DNA of 64,000 nucleotides from Borreliella mayonii (GTDB lineage: Bacteria > Spirochaetota > Spirochaetia > Borreliales > Borreliaceae). A model generated the notes under the pieces. That model ran no database searches and was not told where the DNA came from. It was given only the letters and a program-made list of their open reading frames with translations. Numbering within the stretch: position 1 is the stretch's first letter; every line of letters begins with the position of its first letter. The translations under genes were made by a program, and so were the position numbers. The stretch spans positions 558,001 through 622,000 of the forward strand of contig NZ_CP015780.1 in NCBI RefSeq assembly GCF_001945665.1, read 5' to 3'. Below are positions 18,113 through 26,938 of the stretch, piece by piece.

Positions 18113-18655
18113 TTAAAAGATATAGTACTTAGCAAATATTCCCCCAGCAAAGTTTGATTTTATGCCCGAGTAGGTTCTGTGTTGAGCAAGAGATCTTGTG
18201 TTTGAGATAAATTCTATTGAAGCTGCTATTTTTATGCCTATTTCTAAATTTTCTGTAATGTCATAAAAAATAACCAGTGGAATTCTTGTTCCAAATCCCA
18301 ATTCTACATTTATTAATTTAGATGTTTGAGACGATATGCTTATATTTCCTCCTATTCCAATTCCTAAATTTAAGTTTTTTATCAAAGATATTGTAAAAAT
18401 GAAATCAAGTGCTGCTATTGCCAATAAATTAAAATCATAAAATTTTGATTCAAGTTTAGGGCCTGATAAATTTATTCCATTACTACCACCATAGCCTATT
18501 TCAAAATCAATGAAAGGAAATGACATTATTAAGTTAATAATTGGATTTCCAATACTTGCTCCAAAGCCAATTCCTCTGTTTAAATATGAATCTTTTGCAA
18601 AACTATTTGTGGATATGTTTGCAATTATGATAAATAATGTAAAGATTTTTTTCAC
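18113..18655 (-). CDS. Small outer-membrane beta-barrel-like protein, paralog 1 of 3
   Basis: 180 residues beginning at a GTG with GGGAG six bases upstream. A cleavable signal peptide (basic start, IFTLFIIIANISTNSFA, then KD) precedes alternating hydrophobic/polar strands rich in Gly, for example RGIGFGASIG, FEIGYGG, LGIGIGGN and VELGFGTRIPLVIF. The sequence ends in an aromatic residue (KYYIF), as outer-membrane barrels do. The size suits an eight-stranded barrel. It shares a G-x-P-L then E-I-x-I-K pattern with the next two genes. An outer-membrane location is inferred; molecular function is unknown. Confidence 0.7.
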   Translation of the reverse strand: MKKIFTLFIIIANISTNSFAKDSYLNRGIGFGASIGNPIINLIMSFPFIDFEIGYGGSNGINLSGPKLESKFYDFNLLAIAALDFIFTISLIKNLNLGIGIGGNISISSQTSKLINVELGFGTRIPLVIFYDITENLEIGIKIAASIEFISNTRSLAQHRTYSGIKSNFAGGIFAKYYIF

Positions 18656-18826
18656 CGCTGTCTCCCAAATTTTGTCTTATTATTATATTTATTTTTGAAT
18701 TTTAAAACAATCAAAATAAGACTTTGACTTAAATCTTGCTTATGCTTAATTTAAGTTTTTGGGAGCGGTTTAATTTTTCAACAATTTTTATTTTTTTAAA
18801 ATTTTTTTAAAAAAAGAATTTTGTTA

Positions 18827-19345
18827 TCAAGTAAACCAGAATCTTAGTCCCAATCCTGCGAATACTTCCCATCTAAATCCAATCCCATTATTCCAAATGT
18901 TCATTCCAAGTCCTGGTGCTATTCGTAAAAATATGTCGAATTTTTTCCTGAATACTGCAATATTTAAAGCCAATGGCAATCTTGCTCCAATGCTCATTGG
19001 TCCAGATCCCGATTTACTGCCTCCAAATCTTGAAAACCATATTGTTCCATATCCCCCTGCTCCAACTGAAAAATCCAAAATACTAGCAGCTCCTGGGAAT
19101 GTATGTATGTAGAAAATATAGTCCAATGCTATAAACAGTGTTTTCCAATCTGAAAATAAATTATTTACTCCGCTGTAAAGACCAATGTCAAGATCAAAGT
19201 TTCCTATATTAATCTGTAGAGCAATTGGTAATGGAAGTATAATTCCTGCTCCAAATTTACCCCTTGCAAATTCTTTTGAATTAGAAAATCCTGAGATTGG
19301 GGCTAATAAAATAATAATTGACATAATAATTATTTTTGTTCTCAT
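18827..19345 (-). CDS. Small outer-membrane beta-barrel-like protein, paralog 2 of 3
   Basis: 172 residues from the ATG at 19345 (MRTKIIIMSIIILLAPISG is a good signal peptide). An in-frame ATG at 19372 has AAAGG five bases upstream and is a real alternative. After the signal come strand-like repeats: FGAGIILPLPIALQINIGNFDLDIGLYSG, then SVGAGGYGTIWFSR, GARLPLALNIAVFRKK and a final GLGLRFWFT. The aromatic C-terminus fits barrel assembly. It is a paralog of both neighbours, closest to the third gene in the segment I-I-L-P-x-P-x-A. Confidence 0.7.
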   Translation of the reverse strand: MRTKIIIMSIIILLAPISGFSNSKEFARGKFGAGIILPLPIALQINIGNFDLDIGLYSGVNNLFSDWKTLFIALDYIFYIHTFPGAASILDFSVGAGGYGTIWFSRFGGSKSGSGPMSIGARLPLALNIAVFRKKFDIFLRIAPGLGMNIWNNGIGFRWEVFAGLGLRFWFT

Positions 19346-19428
19346 TGTTTTATTATCTCCTAAGTATAACATTCTAGCCTTTAAATCAATTTTAGTTCAA
19401 TAATTTTTTTTTATCTAAAAAGTTAAAA

Positions 19429-20013
19429 CTATATCTTAAGAGAGCCTTTTATTCCGATAGAAAAATTACCTTTTATTGGAAATATTAAATTTCCGTTGGG
19501 TAGTTGGCCAATAAAAATCGATGGTGTTGTTTTTATTATAATTTCAATAATGTCATAATAAGCTTCATATATTATTCCCAAGGGAAAGCCTATTCCGATT
19601 TTATAGGTAATCTCAGAAGAAACAGTTGTTAAATTTGGGTTTGTAATTTTGCCTATTTCAAAAAATATGCCAGACCCCAGGAAAAAGATAAAATTTGAAT
19701 CTTTAATTCTTAAATTTAAGAACATATAGTCACAATATATTTTAAATAGCAATTCTATTGGTGATTTTGGAAAAAATTCTGAGACACTCAATATTGTTAC
19801 TCCTATCCCAATATCAAAGTTATTAATGCTGAATTCTATTGCAGTAGGATAAGGTAGAATAAAACCAAATTTTATTTTAGTTTTTGTTTTTAAGCTTTCT
19901 ATTTTTGGGCTAGTTATATTGTTTTTAGATTTTTCGTTTGTGAAAATATTCTCAACATTAAAAAATAATGTAATTATTATTAATAATTTGATTAATTTGT
20001 TTTTATTTTGCAT
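19429..20013 (-). CDS. Small outer-membrane beta-barrel-like protein, paralog 3 of 3
   Basis: 194 residues. The signal peptide is KLIKLLIIITLFFNVENIFT. The body has KFGFILPYPTAIEFSINNFDIGIG, aligning with KFGAGIILPLPIALQINIGNFDLDIG of the middle paralog, then GIGFPLGIIYEAYYDIIEIIIKTTP and a C-terminal FSIGIKGSLKI. It probably stands first in the minus-strand set of three. I see no clear Shine-Dalgarno site before the ATG. Confidence 0.7.
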   Translation of the reverse strand: MQNKNKLIKLLIIITLFFNVENIFTNEKSKNNITSPKIESLKTKTKIKFGFILPYPTAIEFSINNFDIGIGVTILSVSEFFPKSPIELLFKIYCDYMFLNLRIKDSNFIFFLGSGIFFEIGKITNPNLTTVSSEITYKIGIGFPLGIIYEAYYDIIEIIIKTTPSIFIGQLPNGNLIFPIKGNFSIGIKGSLKI

Positions 20014-20224
20014 TGTTAACTATTTTTATGTGAAATTTAATTCAATAAACTACAACTTTCTACCTTAAATTATAAGATAGAATTCTGCTAAAATTATATT
20101 TTTTATTGTTTATCGGAAATTAAATTTTATTAATTTCTAATTTGTATTTATGAATATATGAGGTAATATTAATCTTGATATTAGCATTCTATTTGCGATT
20201 TAAATTACATTTAAAGGGGCGTTT

Positions 20225-20767
20225 ATGGGCACAGATTCAGATGTGCAAGATTCTTTAAGTCAGTATCTTTTATTTAGTTTGGACGAACTTTATGCTATTG
20301 AGATTAAATATGTTGTTGAGGTTTTAGAATATACTAAGATATCAAAAATCCCAAGAACTCCCAATTACATGGCAGGAATAATAAATAATAGGGGTAAAAT
20401 TGTTCCAATAATTGATATTCGAAAACAATTTGGAATGAGCGATCGTGTTGTTGATGAGGATGAAAAAAAGAGAAATAAGGGAGTTAACATTTCAAATATT
20501 ATTATATTAAATTTAGTTTACGAGGGAGATGAATTTAATCTTGGAATTTTAGTAGATTATGTCAATGAAGTTCTTGAATTAGATCCATTTAGTATTGATG
20601 ATGCGCCTAAGATTGGATCAGGGTTTAATTCAAAATTCATTTCAGGAATTGGCAAGAGTAATGATAAGTTTATTATTATTTTAAATGTAGAAAATTTATT
20701 TGACGTTAAAGAGCTTTCTAAATTTAGAAATACAACAATATATGATCCCGAATATCAGCAGCAATAG
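20225..20767 (+). CDS. cheW: Chemotaxis coupling protein CheW
   Basis: 180 residues, a single CheW domain: QYLLFSLDELYAIEIKYVVEVLE, then ISKIPRTPNYMAGIINNRGKIVPIIDIRK and a final FISGIGKSNDKFIIILNVENLF. It couples chemoreceptors to CheA. AAAGGGG lies just upstream of the ATG, and it heads a six-gene operon whose internal gaps are 2-56 bases. It corresponds to CheW2 by gene order. Confidence 0.95.
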   Translation: MGTDSDVQDSLSQYLLFSLDELYAIEIKYVVEVLEYTKISKIPRTPNYMAGIINNRGKIVPIIDIRKQFGMSDRVVDEDEKKRNKGVNISNIIILNLVYEGDEFNLGILVDYVNEVLELDPFSIDDAPKIGSGFNSKFISGIGKSNDKFIIILNVENLFDVKELSKFRNTTIYDPEYQQQ

Positions 20768-20779
20768 GAGTTTTTAGTC

Positions 20780-21091
20780 ATGATTTATAGGCCGGAAGGA
20801 GAGCTTGTAATAAATAGTATTTTCAAGGTAAAAGAAGATTTGTTGCATATTTTTAAAAAAATGAAAGAAGGGGATACTCTTACCATTGACCTTTCAAATG
20901 TTGAAAAAATAGATATTACTTTTATACAAATTTTGTATGCATCTAATAAATACGCTAAGAATAGAAATTTGTTTGTAAAAATTGAGTATCCATCCGATGA
21001 GGTTTTAAGTTCATTAATATATGGCGGGTTTTTAGTAGATATTGAAGATGTTGATAGCTTTGATTTGGGACTTAGTTTAGTTGGATTTTAG
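20780..21091 (+). CDS. STAS-domain protein of the chemotaxis operon
   Basis: 103 residues with the anti-sigma-antagonist (STAS) fold. LTIDLSNVEKIDITFIQIL matches the family vDLs.v..iDssg...L, with Thr where the phosphorylatable Ser usually is. The flanking strands GELVINSIFKVKED and FVKIEYPSDEVLSSL also fit. It lies between cheW and cheA, which suggests a role in the signalling complex rather than in sigma control. No partner kinase is seen. Confidence 0.8.
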   Translation: MIYRPEGELVINSIFKVKEDLLHIFKKMKEGDTLTIDLSNVEKIDITFIQILYASNKYAKNRNLFVKIEYPSDEVLSSLIYGGFLVDIEDVDSFDLGLSLVGF

Positions 21092-21106
21092 ATTTAAGGA
21101 AAGCTT

Positions 21107-23251
21107 ATGGATAGTAGTGATGTGATTGATAAATTTAAGAGTTCCTTTAAGGAAGAATCAATAGAAAATATTTCAGATATTGAGCAAGCACTTCTTAATC
21201 TTGAGGTAAGCTCAGATCAAGATATTATTAATTCTATTTTTAGAAATTTACATACCATAAAGGGAAGTTCTGGTATGTTTGGCTTTAATTTTACAGCATC
21301 GCTTGTCCACGAAATAGAAACAGTTCTTGATGTTATAAAAAATGGTAAGACTACTTTTAATCAGGCCGCTATTGATGCTACCTTGATGTCTGTTGATTTT
21401 ATTAGAGAGCTTATTGAAGGTGATGAAGCAATTTCTGAGATCGACTTTGATAAGCGTAAACAGTTTTTGGTAAATGAAATTAAAAAGGTTCTTGAGATTT
21501 CTAATGAGGTTAAGGATGCTTTTCAAGAAGCTTTAGAAAATGATTCTTCAAAGTCTGATAACAGCTCGGTTTTGGAAGAGTCTGTTAAAATAAATTTAGA
21601 CAATAAATTTGATGATGAGGCTTTAAAGTCTGAATTTAAAAGTTACAAAATTCTTTTTTTTCCAGCTAGGGGTATTTTGTTTCATGGGCACAAGCCTATA
21701 AATTTATTGAGTAAGTTGATTAATTTGGGTATTGGCTATGTTAAAGCCAAAGTAAACAACATTCCTGATTTAGAGCTTATTTCTCCTGATAATGTTTATG
21801 TTGATTGGGAGATAAGGCTAGATACAGAAGAGAATAGAGAGAGTATTGAAGATATTTTTACATTTTTAGATTCTCAATCAAAAATTGATATTCAAGAATT
21901 GGATAAATCTTTAGAGCCAGATGAATGCAATAATGTAGAGCTTAAAAATTTTAATTTATTGCGATTAGACAGAAGCAGCACAGATCCTGATAATTCTTCG
22001 TTTAAAAAATCGGAATTTATTGGGAAATCCTTTTTCAATGGAGATAAAAACAGATCTAATGTTCAAGATGATACTGCTAGAAGCAAGGTTAATATTGCTA
22101 GTATTAAGGTAGATTCTAAAAAGCTTGATCATTTGGTAAATCTTGTTGGAGAGCTTGTTACAATACAATCAAAACTTTCAAAAGAAGCTGAAAATAGGAA
22201 TAGCAATATTTTAAATTCAATATCAGCAGAATTTTCTTTGCTTATTAATGAGCTTAGAGATTATACAACGGGGCTTAGAACAGTTCCTATTGAGATTTTG
22301 TTTGTAAAATTTCAAAGGATAGTAAAAGATCTGTCTAATAGCCTTGGTAAGTCAATTATTTATCATGCTTATGGAGGCGACACTGTTCTTGACAAGAGTA
22401 TTATTGAAAAGCTAAATGAGCCTTTAGTTCATTTAATTCGCAACTCAATAGATCATGGAATTGAATCGTCTCAAGAGAGAGAAAGTTTAGGGAAAGATCC
22501 CAAAGGTATTATTAAGCTTTCAGCCTGTCAATCTGGAGATTCTGTTATTGTTATTATTGAAGATGATGGAAGAGGTCTTGATAAGAATAAAATAATTAAA
22601 AAAGCCATAGAGCGCAATATAATTTCTGACTCAGTTGCCAAAACTTTATCAGATATTGATGTTTATAATTTGATTTTTGAGCCTGGATTTTCAACTGCAA
22701 GCTCTGTTACTGATATATCAGGCCGTGGAGTTGGCATGGATGTTGTTAAAAAACAGGTTGAATCCTTAAGGGGAAATGTTGTGCTTGAAAGTGAATTTGG
22801 CAAATATACTAGAACTAAGTTAATTTTTCCATTGACTTTGGCTATTATTGAAGGTTGGCTTGTCAGAGTAAAAGATGAGCACTTTATTATTCCTCTTTCT
22901 AATGTTGAGTCTTGTTTGGAATCTAATAAGTTAATTTCTCAAATAGATGGAGTTGAAACTAAAAACAATGTAATGAATTATAGGGGCAGCATGATTAGTT
23001 ATATTAGGCTTAGAGAGTTTTTTCAGGTTTCTAGTGAGAAGAGTTTAAATGAGCAAGTTGTTGTTGTAAGTACAAATAGCGGGAAAATGGGCATTGTGGT
23101 TGATGAGGTTTTGGGACAACATCAAACCGTTATAAAAGCTTTAGGTAAAATTTATTCTCGAGTAGAAGGGGTTTCTGGAGCTACTATACTTGGTGATGGA
23201 AGTTTGGCTTTAGTTGTTGATATAGATGCAATAACTAAACTTATAAAATAA
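21107..23251 (+). CDS. cheA: Chemotaxis histidine kinase CheA
   Basis: 714 residues. The P1 domain has the phospho-His49 in NLHTIKGSSGMFGF. A P2-like segment (about 180-260) follows, then the P3 dimerisation helices (LDHLVNLVGELVTIQSKL). The P4 kinase domain has an N box (HLIRNSIDHGIES), G1 (EDDGRGLD) and G2 (SGRGVGMDVV), and the C-terminus is a CheW-like P5 (WLVRVKDEHFIIPLSNVES). All ATP-binding motifs look intact. It corresponds to CheA1 by order. In this species swimming chemotaxis is mainly credited to a second cheA elsewhere, so this copy may serve another host stage. Confidence 0.96.
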   Translation: MDSSDVIDKFKSSFKEESIENISDIEQALLNLEVSSDQDIINSIFRNLHTIKGSSGMFGFNFTASLVHEIETVLDVIKNGKTTFNQAAIDATLMSVDFIRELIEGDEAISEIDFDKRKQFLVNEIKKVLEISNEVKDAFQEALENDSSKSDNSSVLEESVKINLDNKFDDEALKSEFKSYKILFFPARGILFHGHKPINLLSKLINLGIGYVKAKVNNIPDLELISPDNVYVDWEIRLDTEENRESIEDIFTFLDSQSKIDIQELDKSLEPDECNNVELKNFNLLRLDRSSTDPDNSSFKKSEFIGKSFFNGDKNRSNVQDDTARSKVNIASIKVDSKKLDHLVNLVGELVTIQSKLSKEAENRNSNILNSISAEFSLLINELRDYTTGLRTVPIEILFVKFQRIVKDLSNSLGKSIIYHAYGGDTVLDKSIIEKLNEPLVHLIRNSIDHGIESSQERESLGKDPKGIIKLSACQSGDSVIVIIEDDGRGLDKNKIIKKAIERNIISDSVAKTLSDIDVYNLIFEPGFSTASSVTDISGRGVGMDVVKKQVESLRGNVVLESEFGKYTRTKLIFPLTLAIIEGWLVRVKDEHFIIPLSNVESCLESNKLISQIDGVETKNNVMNYRGSMISYIRLREFFQVSSEKSLNEQVVVVSTNSGKMGIVVDEVLGQHQTVIKALGKIYSRVEGVSGATILGDGSLALVVDIDAITKLIK

Positions 23252-23307
23252 AAAAATGAAAATAAGGATTTTTGGATTTAAAGGTTAAAAAATATTAAAA
23301 TATAACA

Positions 23308-24465
23308 ATGAAGATATTAGTAATTGATATTCAAGGTCTTATAAAGCAGATTTTTGTTAGGGCTTTTTCTAAAGATAATGATGTTGAGATATTAAATGCT
23401 GGTTTCAATTCTTTAAATCTTATTAATGTATTTTTACAAAAGTTTCCAGATTTAGTTATTATTGACGAGAATACAGCAAGATCTAATTTTGGGAATTCTT
23501 TAAATAATGTTCTTAATAACATATCTCTTCCGGTTGTATTTATTGCGCAAAATGAAATGTTTCCAAATTTTGGATGTCTTGAGCAAAGCAAGGAAAAGGT
23601 TAGATTAATAATAAATAAGCTTAATTTTAAGCTTACAGTTGATTTATTTCGCAGTAATTATTTAGCTTTAATAAAGCTAGAGCTGAAAAATCTAGGCAAA
23701 AATAAATTAATATCTTCTTTTGAAGTTAAAAGGATTCATGCACCCGATTTTTCTAGTAATTCTAAAGTAGAGTTAAGAAAAAATAGTTTAAATGATTCAA
23801 GTATAAGGAAAAGTTATAGAGTTTCTGATGTTATTAATTTTGCTCCCAAAAATGATCCAGATGTTATTATTAAATATCAAGGCCTTATCAATAAGCACAA
23901 AACTGGCAAAATTATTGTTGTAGGCTCTTCAACAGGCGGTACAGAGGCGCTGAGAATTTTTTTAAGGTCTTTTAAAAAAGATTCTCCCCCAATTATTATT
24001 GTTCAGCATATGCCGGGAGGATTTACAAGATCTTTTGCAAAAAACTTAAACAATGAGTTTAATATTGATATTAAAGAAGCTGAAGATGGAGACATTCTTC
24101 GTCCAGGTCTTGTAATAATTGCCAATGGAAGTTATCATTTGATTGTAAAATATAGTAGTGGAAATTATTTTGTAAGCTTATTAGATGGGCCTCTTGTTAG
24201 TAGGCATAAGCCTTCTGTGAATGTGCTTTTTAGGTCTGCGGCAATGTATGCAGGCTCTAATGCTATTGGAGTTATCCTTACAGGTATGGGAGATGATGGT
24301 GCTATTTGTATGCTTGAGATGAAAAAAAATGGTGCTTATACTATTGCCCAAGATCAAGAAACTTCTGTTGTTTTTGGTATGCCAATGGAAGCTATAAAAA
24401 TAGGAGCTGTAGACAAAATCCTTCCTTTAAGCGAAATAGCTGATCATGTTCTGAGGAGATCTTAG
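23308..24465 (+). CDS. cheB: Chemoreceptor glutamate methylesterase CheB with altered receiver domain
   Basis: 385 residues. The C-terminal methylesterase domain is intact: Ser in GSSTGGTEAL, His in VQHMPGGFT and Asp in TGMGDDGA. The N-terminal receiver keeps a phospho-acceptor-like D53 (IIDENTA). However, the usual acidic pair VDDS reads VIDIQ, and no K-P switch lysine is seen, so phospho-control is probably weak or absent. A linker of about 70 residues separates the domains. No Shine-Dalgarno lies near the ATG. A TAAAAT at 23296-23301, six bases upstream, could be an internal promoter. Confidence 0.93.
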   Translation: MKILVIDIQGLIKQIFVRAFSKDNDVEILNAGFNSLNLINVFLQKFPDLVIIDENTARSNFGNSLNNVLNNISLPVVFIAQNEMFPNFGCLEQSKEKVRLIINKLNFKLTVDLFRSNYLALIKLELKNLGKNKLISSFEVKRIHAPDFSSNSKVELRKNSLNDSSIRKSYRVSDVINFAPKNDPDVIIKYQGLINKHKTGKIIVVGSSTGGTEALRIFLRSFKKDSPPIIIVQHMPGGFTRSFAKNLNNEFNIDIKEAEDGDILRPGLVIIANGSYHLIVKYSSGNYFVSLLDGPLVSRHKPSVNVLFRSAAMYAGSNAIGVILTGMGDDGAICMLEMKKNGAYTIAQDQETSVVFGMPMEAIKIGAVDKILPLSEIADHVLRRS

Positions 24466-24467
24466 CA

Positions 24468-26243
24468 ATGGATAATGACAATAATGGGGTTTTTGATGTC
24501 AATGATTGTTTAGCAACATTATTTCATAAACTTGAAGCTTTTGATGAGAGCGCAAGGCATATTTATTCAAATTTAAGCAAATCAATTCCTAAATTAATAG
24601 AAAAAATTTCTAAAGATTCTAAGGATTTATCTTTTAGCATTGACTTGATTTCTAATCTTGATCTTGATAATGATGCTTCTTTGAATAATTTTATAGCTAA
24701 AATTATAGGGGCATTAGATGATTTTGTTGCTTACTTTAATTCTTCAACAACTTCTCTTGAATCTCAATTTAGCATAATACGAAGTAAGGTTAAAGACATA
24801 GAAATACTTGAAGATGTGATTGAAAGAATGAAAAAAAGTTCTCTTGATATGGAAATAATGTCTATTAATACGTTAACAGTTGCTATGAGAGCGGGTAAGG
24901 CTGGTGGAGCCTTTTCTTATATTACTAGTGAAATTAAGGTTTTAACCCAATCTATGATCAAGCAGGCAGATCAACTTACCAGCAAGGGGCGTGAAGTTAA
25001 AATTGGTTTAGATAGAGCTAAAAATCAAGTATATGAAAGCAATACGGCTGAAAATAAAATTCTTGAAGAATTTAGAGATAATTTAATGAAAAAAATAGAT
25101 GCCTTTTCAGATGGAATAGGAGGCGTTATTGCTCTTTACGATGATATTTTAAAAGTTTTGTCAGAATTTAAGTTTAAACTTGTAAATTCTATTTCTTATC
25201 TTCAGTTCCAAGACAGGCTAACTCAATCTTTGCAACATTTAAATATTATGTATTCTAATATTGATGTTTTTAAATTTAGAGATATAAGCGAGATCCAAAA
25301 ATTGAAAATTTTATCAGTTTTTACTGATACATCAAAAGTTATAGTAAAAGATGTTCTTGAAAAGCTTGAAAAAAATTATACTGTTTTTGAGAAATTTATT
25401 GACGCTTCTCTTAGTTCTATTCAAACTATTAATGATTTAAGATCTGATAATTCTTTATGCATAGATATTCCTAAAATAATAGAACAATTTTCTAGCATTT
25501 TGTCTGATCTGCTTAGAAGAATTGATGATGTTGAGAAGAATAATTCTAATTTTTTGAATTTATATTATGAACAGGTTAAGCTTATAAAATCATTAGAATT
25601 AATGTTTTCAAATATTTCAGCTATTTCTGCTAGGTTCCAAAATATTAATATAGCCTCAAAGATAGAAGTTGTTAAAAGATCAGAACTTAAAGCCATGGAG
25701 GGCAATATTTCAGAAATGTCTAAGATTATCAAAGAAATTGATTCTAATATTACCAAGGGAATAGAATTTTTAGATCAAATAATCTTTTTTCTTGAAAAAG
25801 TTGTTAAGGATTATGACAATAGATTTTATCTTGAAAAGAATTATTTTAATAAATTTAAAAAATTATTTATGGAAATTAAAAATGATATTCTTGATATTAA
25901 GAATATAGCTATTGATAATGTTTTGTCTTATGAAGTTTTTTCAATTGAATTTATGGAAATATTTGAAGAAATGAAATTAGAAGTCTACAATGTTAGAAAT
26001 TTAAAAAATTCTCTTTTGGATATAGACAACTTTTTAAGCAATATGGAAAGCAAAATAAATTTCAATCTTAATCTAGAATTATCTAAAGTTGGAATTCAAT
26101 CTATTGAGATTGAAGATAAAGAATTTGTTAATAGAATTGCTAATCGATTTACTTTATTTGTTCATAAAAAACACTTATTATCTTTGGTAGAAGAAGCTAA
26201 GGATGTTCATTCCTTTGATGAGGGTAGTGTAATTTTGTTTTAA
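24468..26243 (+). CDS. Chemotaxis-operon protein resembling a degenerate chemoreceptor signalling domain
   Basis: 591 residues, almost all helical, with no signal peptide or membrane segment. Residues 128-163 (INTLTVAMRAGKAGGAFSYI) follow the chemoreceptor hairpin tip (lNA.[17 protein letters not shown].EI..L) but with most contact residues changed. A second, weaker copy lies at 390-424 (RFQNINIASKIEVV). Between them is SYLQFQDRLTQSLQHL (243-258), similar to the LQFQD helix of some receptor-like proteins. It starts 2 bases after cheB and precedes cheY. It may scaffold or compete within the receptor array; this is inference. Confidence 0.6.
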   Translation: MDNDNNGVFDVNDCLATLFHKLEAFDESARHIYSNLSKSIPKLIEKISKDSKDLSFSIDLISNLDLDNDASLNNFIAKIIGALDDFVAYFNSSTTSLESQFSIIRSKVKDIEILEDVIERMKKSSLDMEIMSINTLTVAMRAGKAGGAFSYITSEIKVLTQSMIKQADQLTSKGREVKIGLDRAKNQVYESNTAENKILEEFRDNLMKKIDAFSDGIGGVIALYDDILKVLSEFKFKLVNSISYLQFQDRLTQSLQHLNIMYSNIDVFKFRDISEIQKLKILSVFTDTSKVIVKDVLEKLEKNYTVFEKFIDASLSSIQTINDLRSDNSLCIDIPKIIEQFSSILSDLLRRIDDVEKNNSNFLNLYYEQVKLIKSLELMFSNISAISARFQNINIASKIEVVKRSELKAMEGNISEMSKIIKEIDSNITKGIEFLDQIIFFLEKVVKDYDNRFYLEKNYFNKFKKLFMEIKNDILDIKNIAIDNVLSYEVFSIEFMEIFEEMKLEVYNVRNLKNSLLDIDNFLSNMESKINFNLNLELSKVGIQSIEIEDKEFVNRIANRFTLFVHKKHLLSLVEEAKDVHSFDEGSVILF

Positions 26244-26283
26244 TTTTTATATACTTTTTGGGAGGGTTTTAGGAGAAAATTAG

Positions 26284-26658
26284 ATGAAAAAAAGAATTTT
26301 GGTTATTGATGACAATAGAGCAATAAGGCAAAGCGTTGCTTATATTTTAGAGCAAAACGGTTTTGGAGTCTCAGAAGCAAAGGATGGTTTAGAAGGAGTT
26401 TTGAAGTTTAAAGAAGCAGTTGGGCAAGGAGATAAAGATTTTGATCTTGTTATTACAGATATTAACATGCCCAATTTAGACGGCATTGGTGTTATCAAGC
26501 AGATAAGAGAATTTGGCAGCTTTGTTCCTATACTTGTTCTTACCACTGAATCTGAACAATCTAAGGTTGATGAAGGTCGTAAAGCGGGTGCTACTGGTTG
26601 GCTTGTTAAGCCTTTTAATCCTGAAGCTTTAATGAAAACAATCTCAAAGATATTTTAA
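26284..26658 (+). CDS. cheY: Chemotaxis response regulator CheY (CheY2 type)
   Basis: 124 residues, a lone receiver domain with D9/D10 (VIDDN), phospho-acceptor D59 (ITDINMPNLDG), Thr in VLTTES and Lys in VKPFNPEAL, so it should be phosphorylated by CheA. It is the last gene of the cheW-cheA-cheB operon. A stable hairpin lies 58 bases beyond its stop. The receiver is divergent from the cheY at 4.4 kb, so the two probably have different targets. Confidence 0.95.
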   Translation: MKKRILVIDDNRAIRQSVAYILEQNGFGVSEAKDGLEGVLKFKEAVGQGDKDFDLVITDINMPNLDGIGVIKQIREFGSFVPILVLTTESEQSKVDEGRKAGATGWLVKPFNPEALMKTISKIF

Positions 26659-26716
26659 TTTTATATTTGCAATTAATTTTTAGACTTTAAAGTTTTATTA
26701 TATAAATTAAAATGAT

Positions 26717-26758
26717 TTTCAATATGTTATCTTTTAGAATAAAGATAACATATTGAAA
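26717..26758. terminator. Perfect 18-bp hairpin downstream of the chemotaxis operon
   Basis: Arms 26717-26734 and 26741-26758 are exact reverse complements (TTTCAATATGTTATCTTT and its complement) with a 6-base loop. It has no G+C-rich core or long T tail, so it may be a weak terminator, or may protect the 3' end of the operon message. It lies between the cheY end and the convergent tRNA-Leu gene. Confidence 0.6.
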
Positions 26759-26846
26759 TAATGTTAAATTTTCTTAGCCATAATGGTGTTTAAATTTTTA
26801 TTAGCAATGCTTAATAATTTTAAAGTTTTTAAAAAAGTAATTAAAA

Positions 26847-26930
26847 TACCGGTAGTCGGAGTCGAACCGACACGAAGTTGCCTTCACCAGATTTTGAGTC
26901 TGACGTGTCTACCAATTCCACCATACCGGC
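26847..26930 (-). tRNA. tRNA-Leu (anticodon CAA)
   Basis: 84 bases that fold as a class II tRNA. The acceptor stem is GCCGGTA/TACCGGT with a G1-U72 pair. The D arm has AATTGGTAGAC, the anticodon stem is TCAGA/TCTGG with loop CTCAAAA (anticodon CAA, reading UUG), a long variable arm follows, and the T arm is GTCGG-TTCGACT-CCGAC. The discriminator is A and CCA is not encoded. It sits 8 bases upstream of pyrH on the same strand orientation. Confidence 0.97.
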
Positions 26931-26938
26931 ATTAACTT

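Noticed and set aside
18727..18756. ACTTAAAT ... ATTTAAGT inverted repeat with 14-base loop between barrel genes
   Set aside because: Short, A+T-only arms of this kind are expected by chance in such A+T-rich DNA; no T run follows on either strand in the right place.
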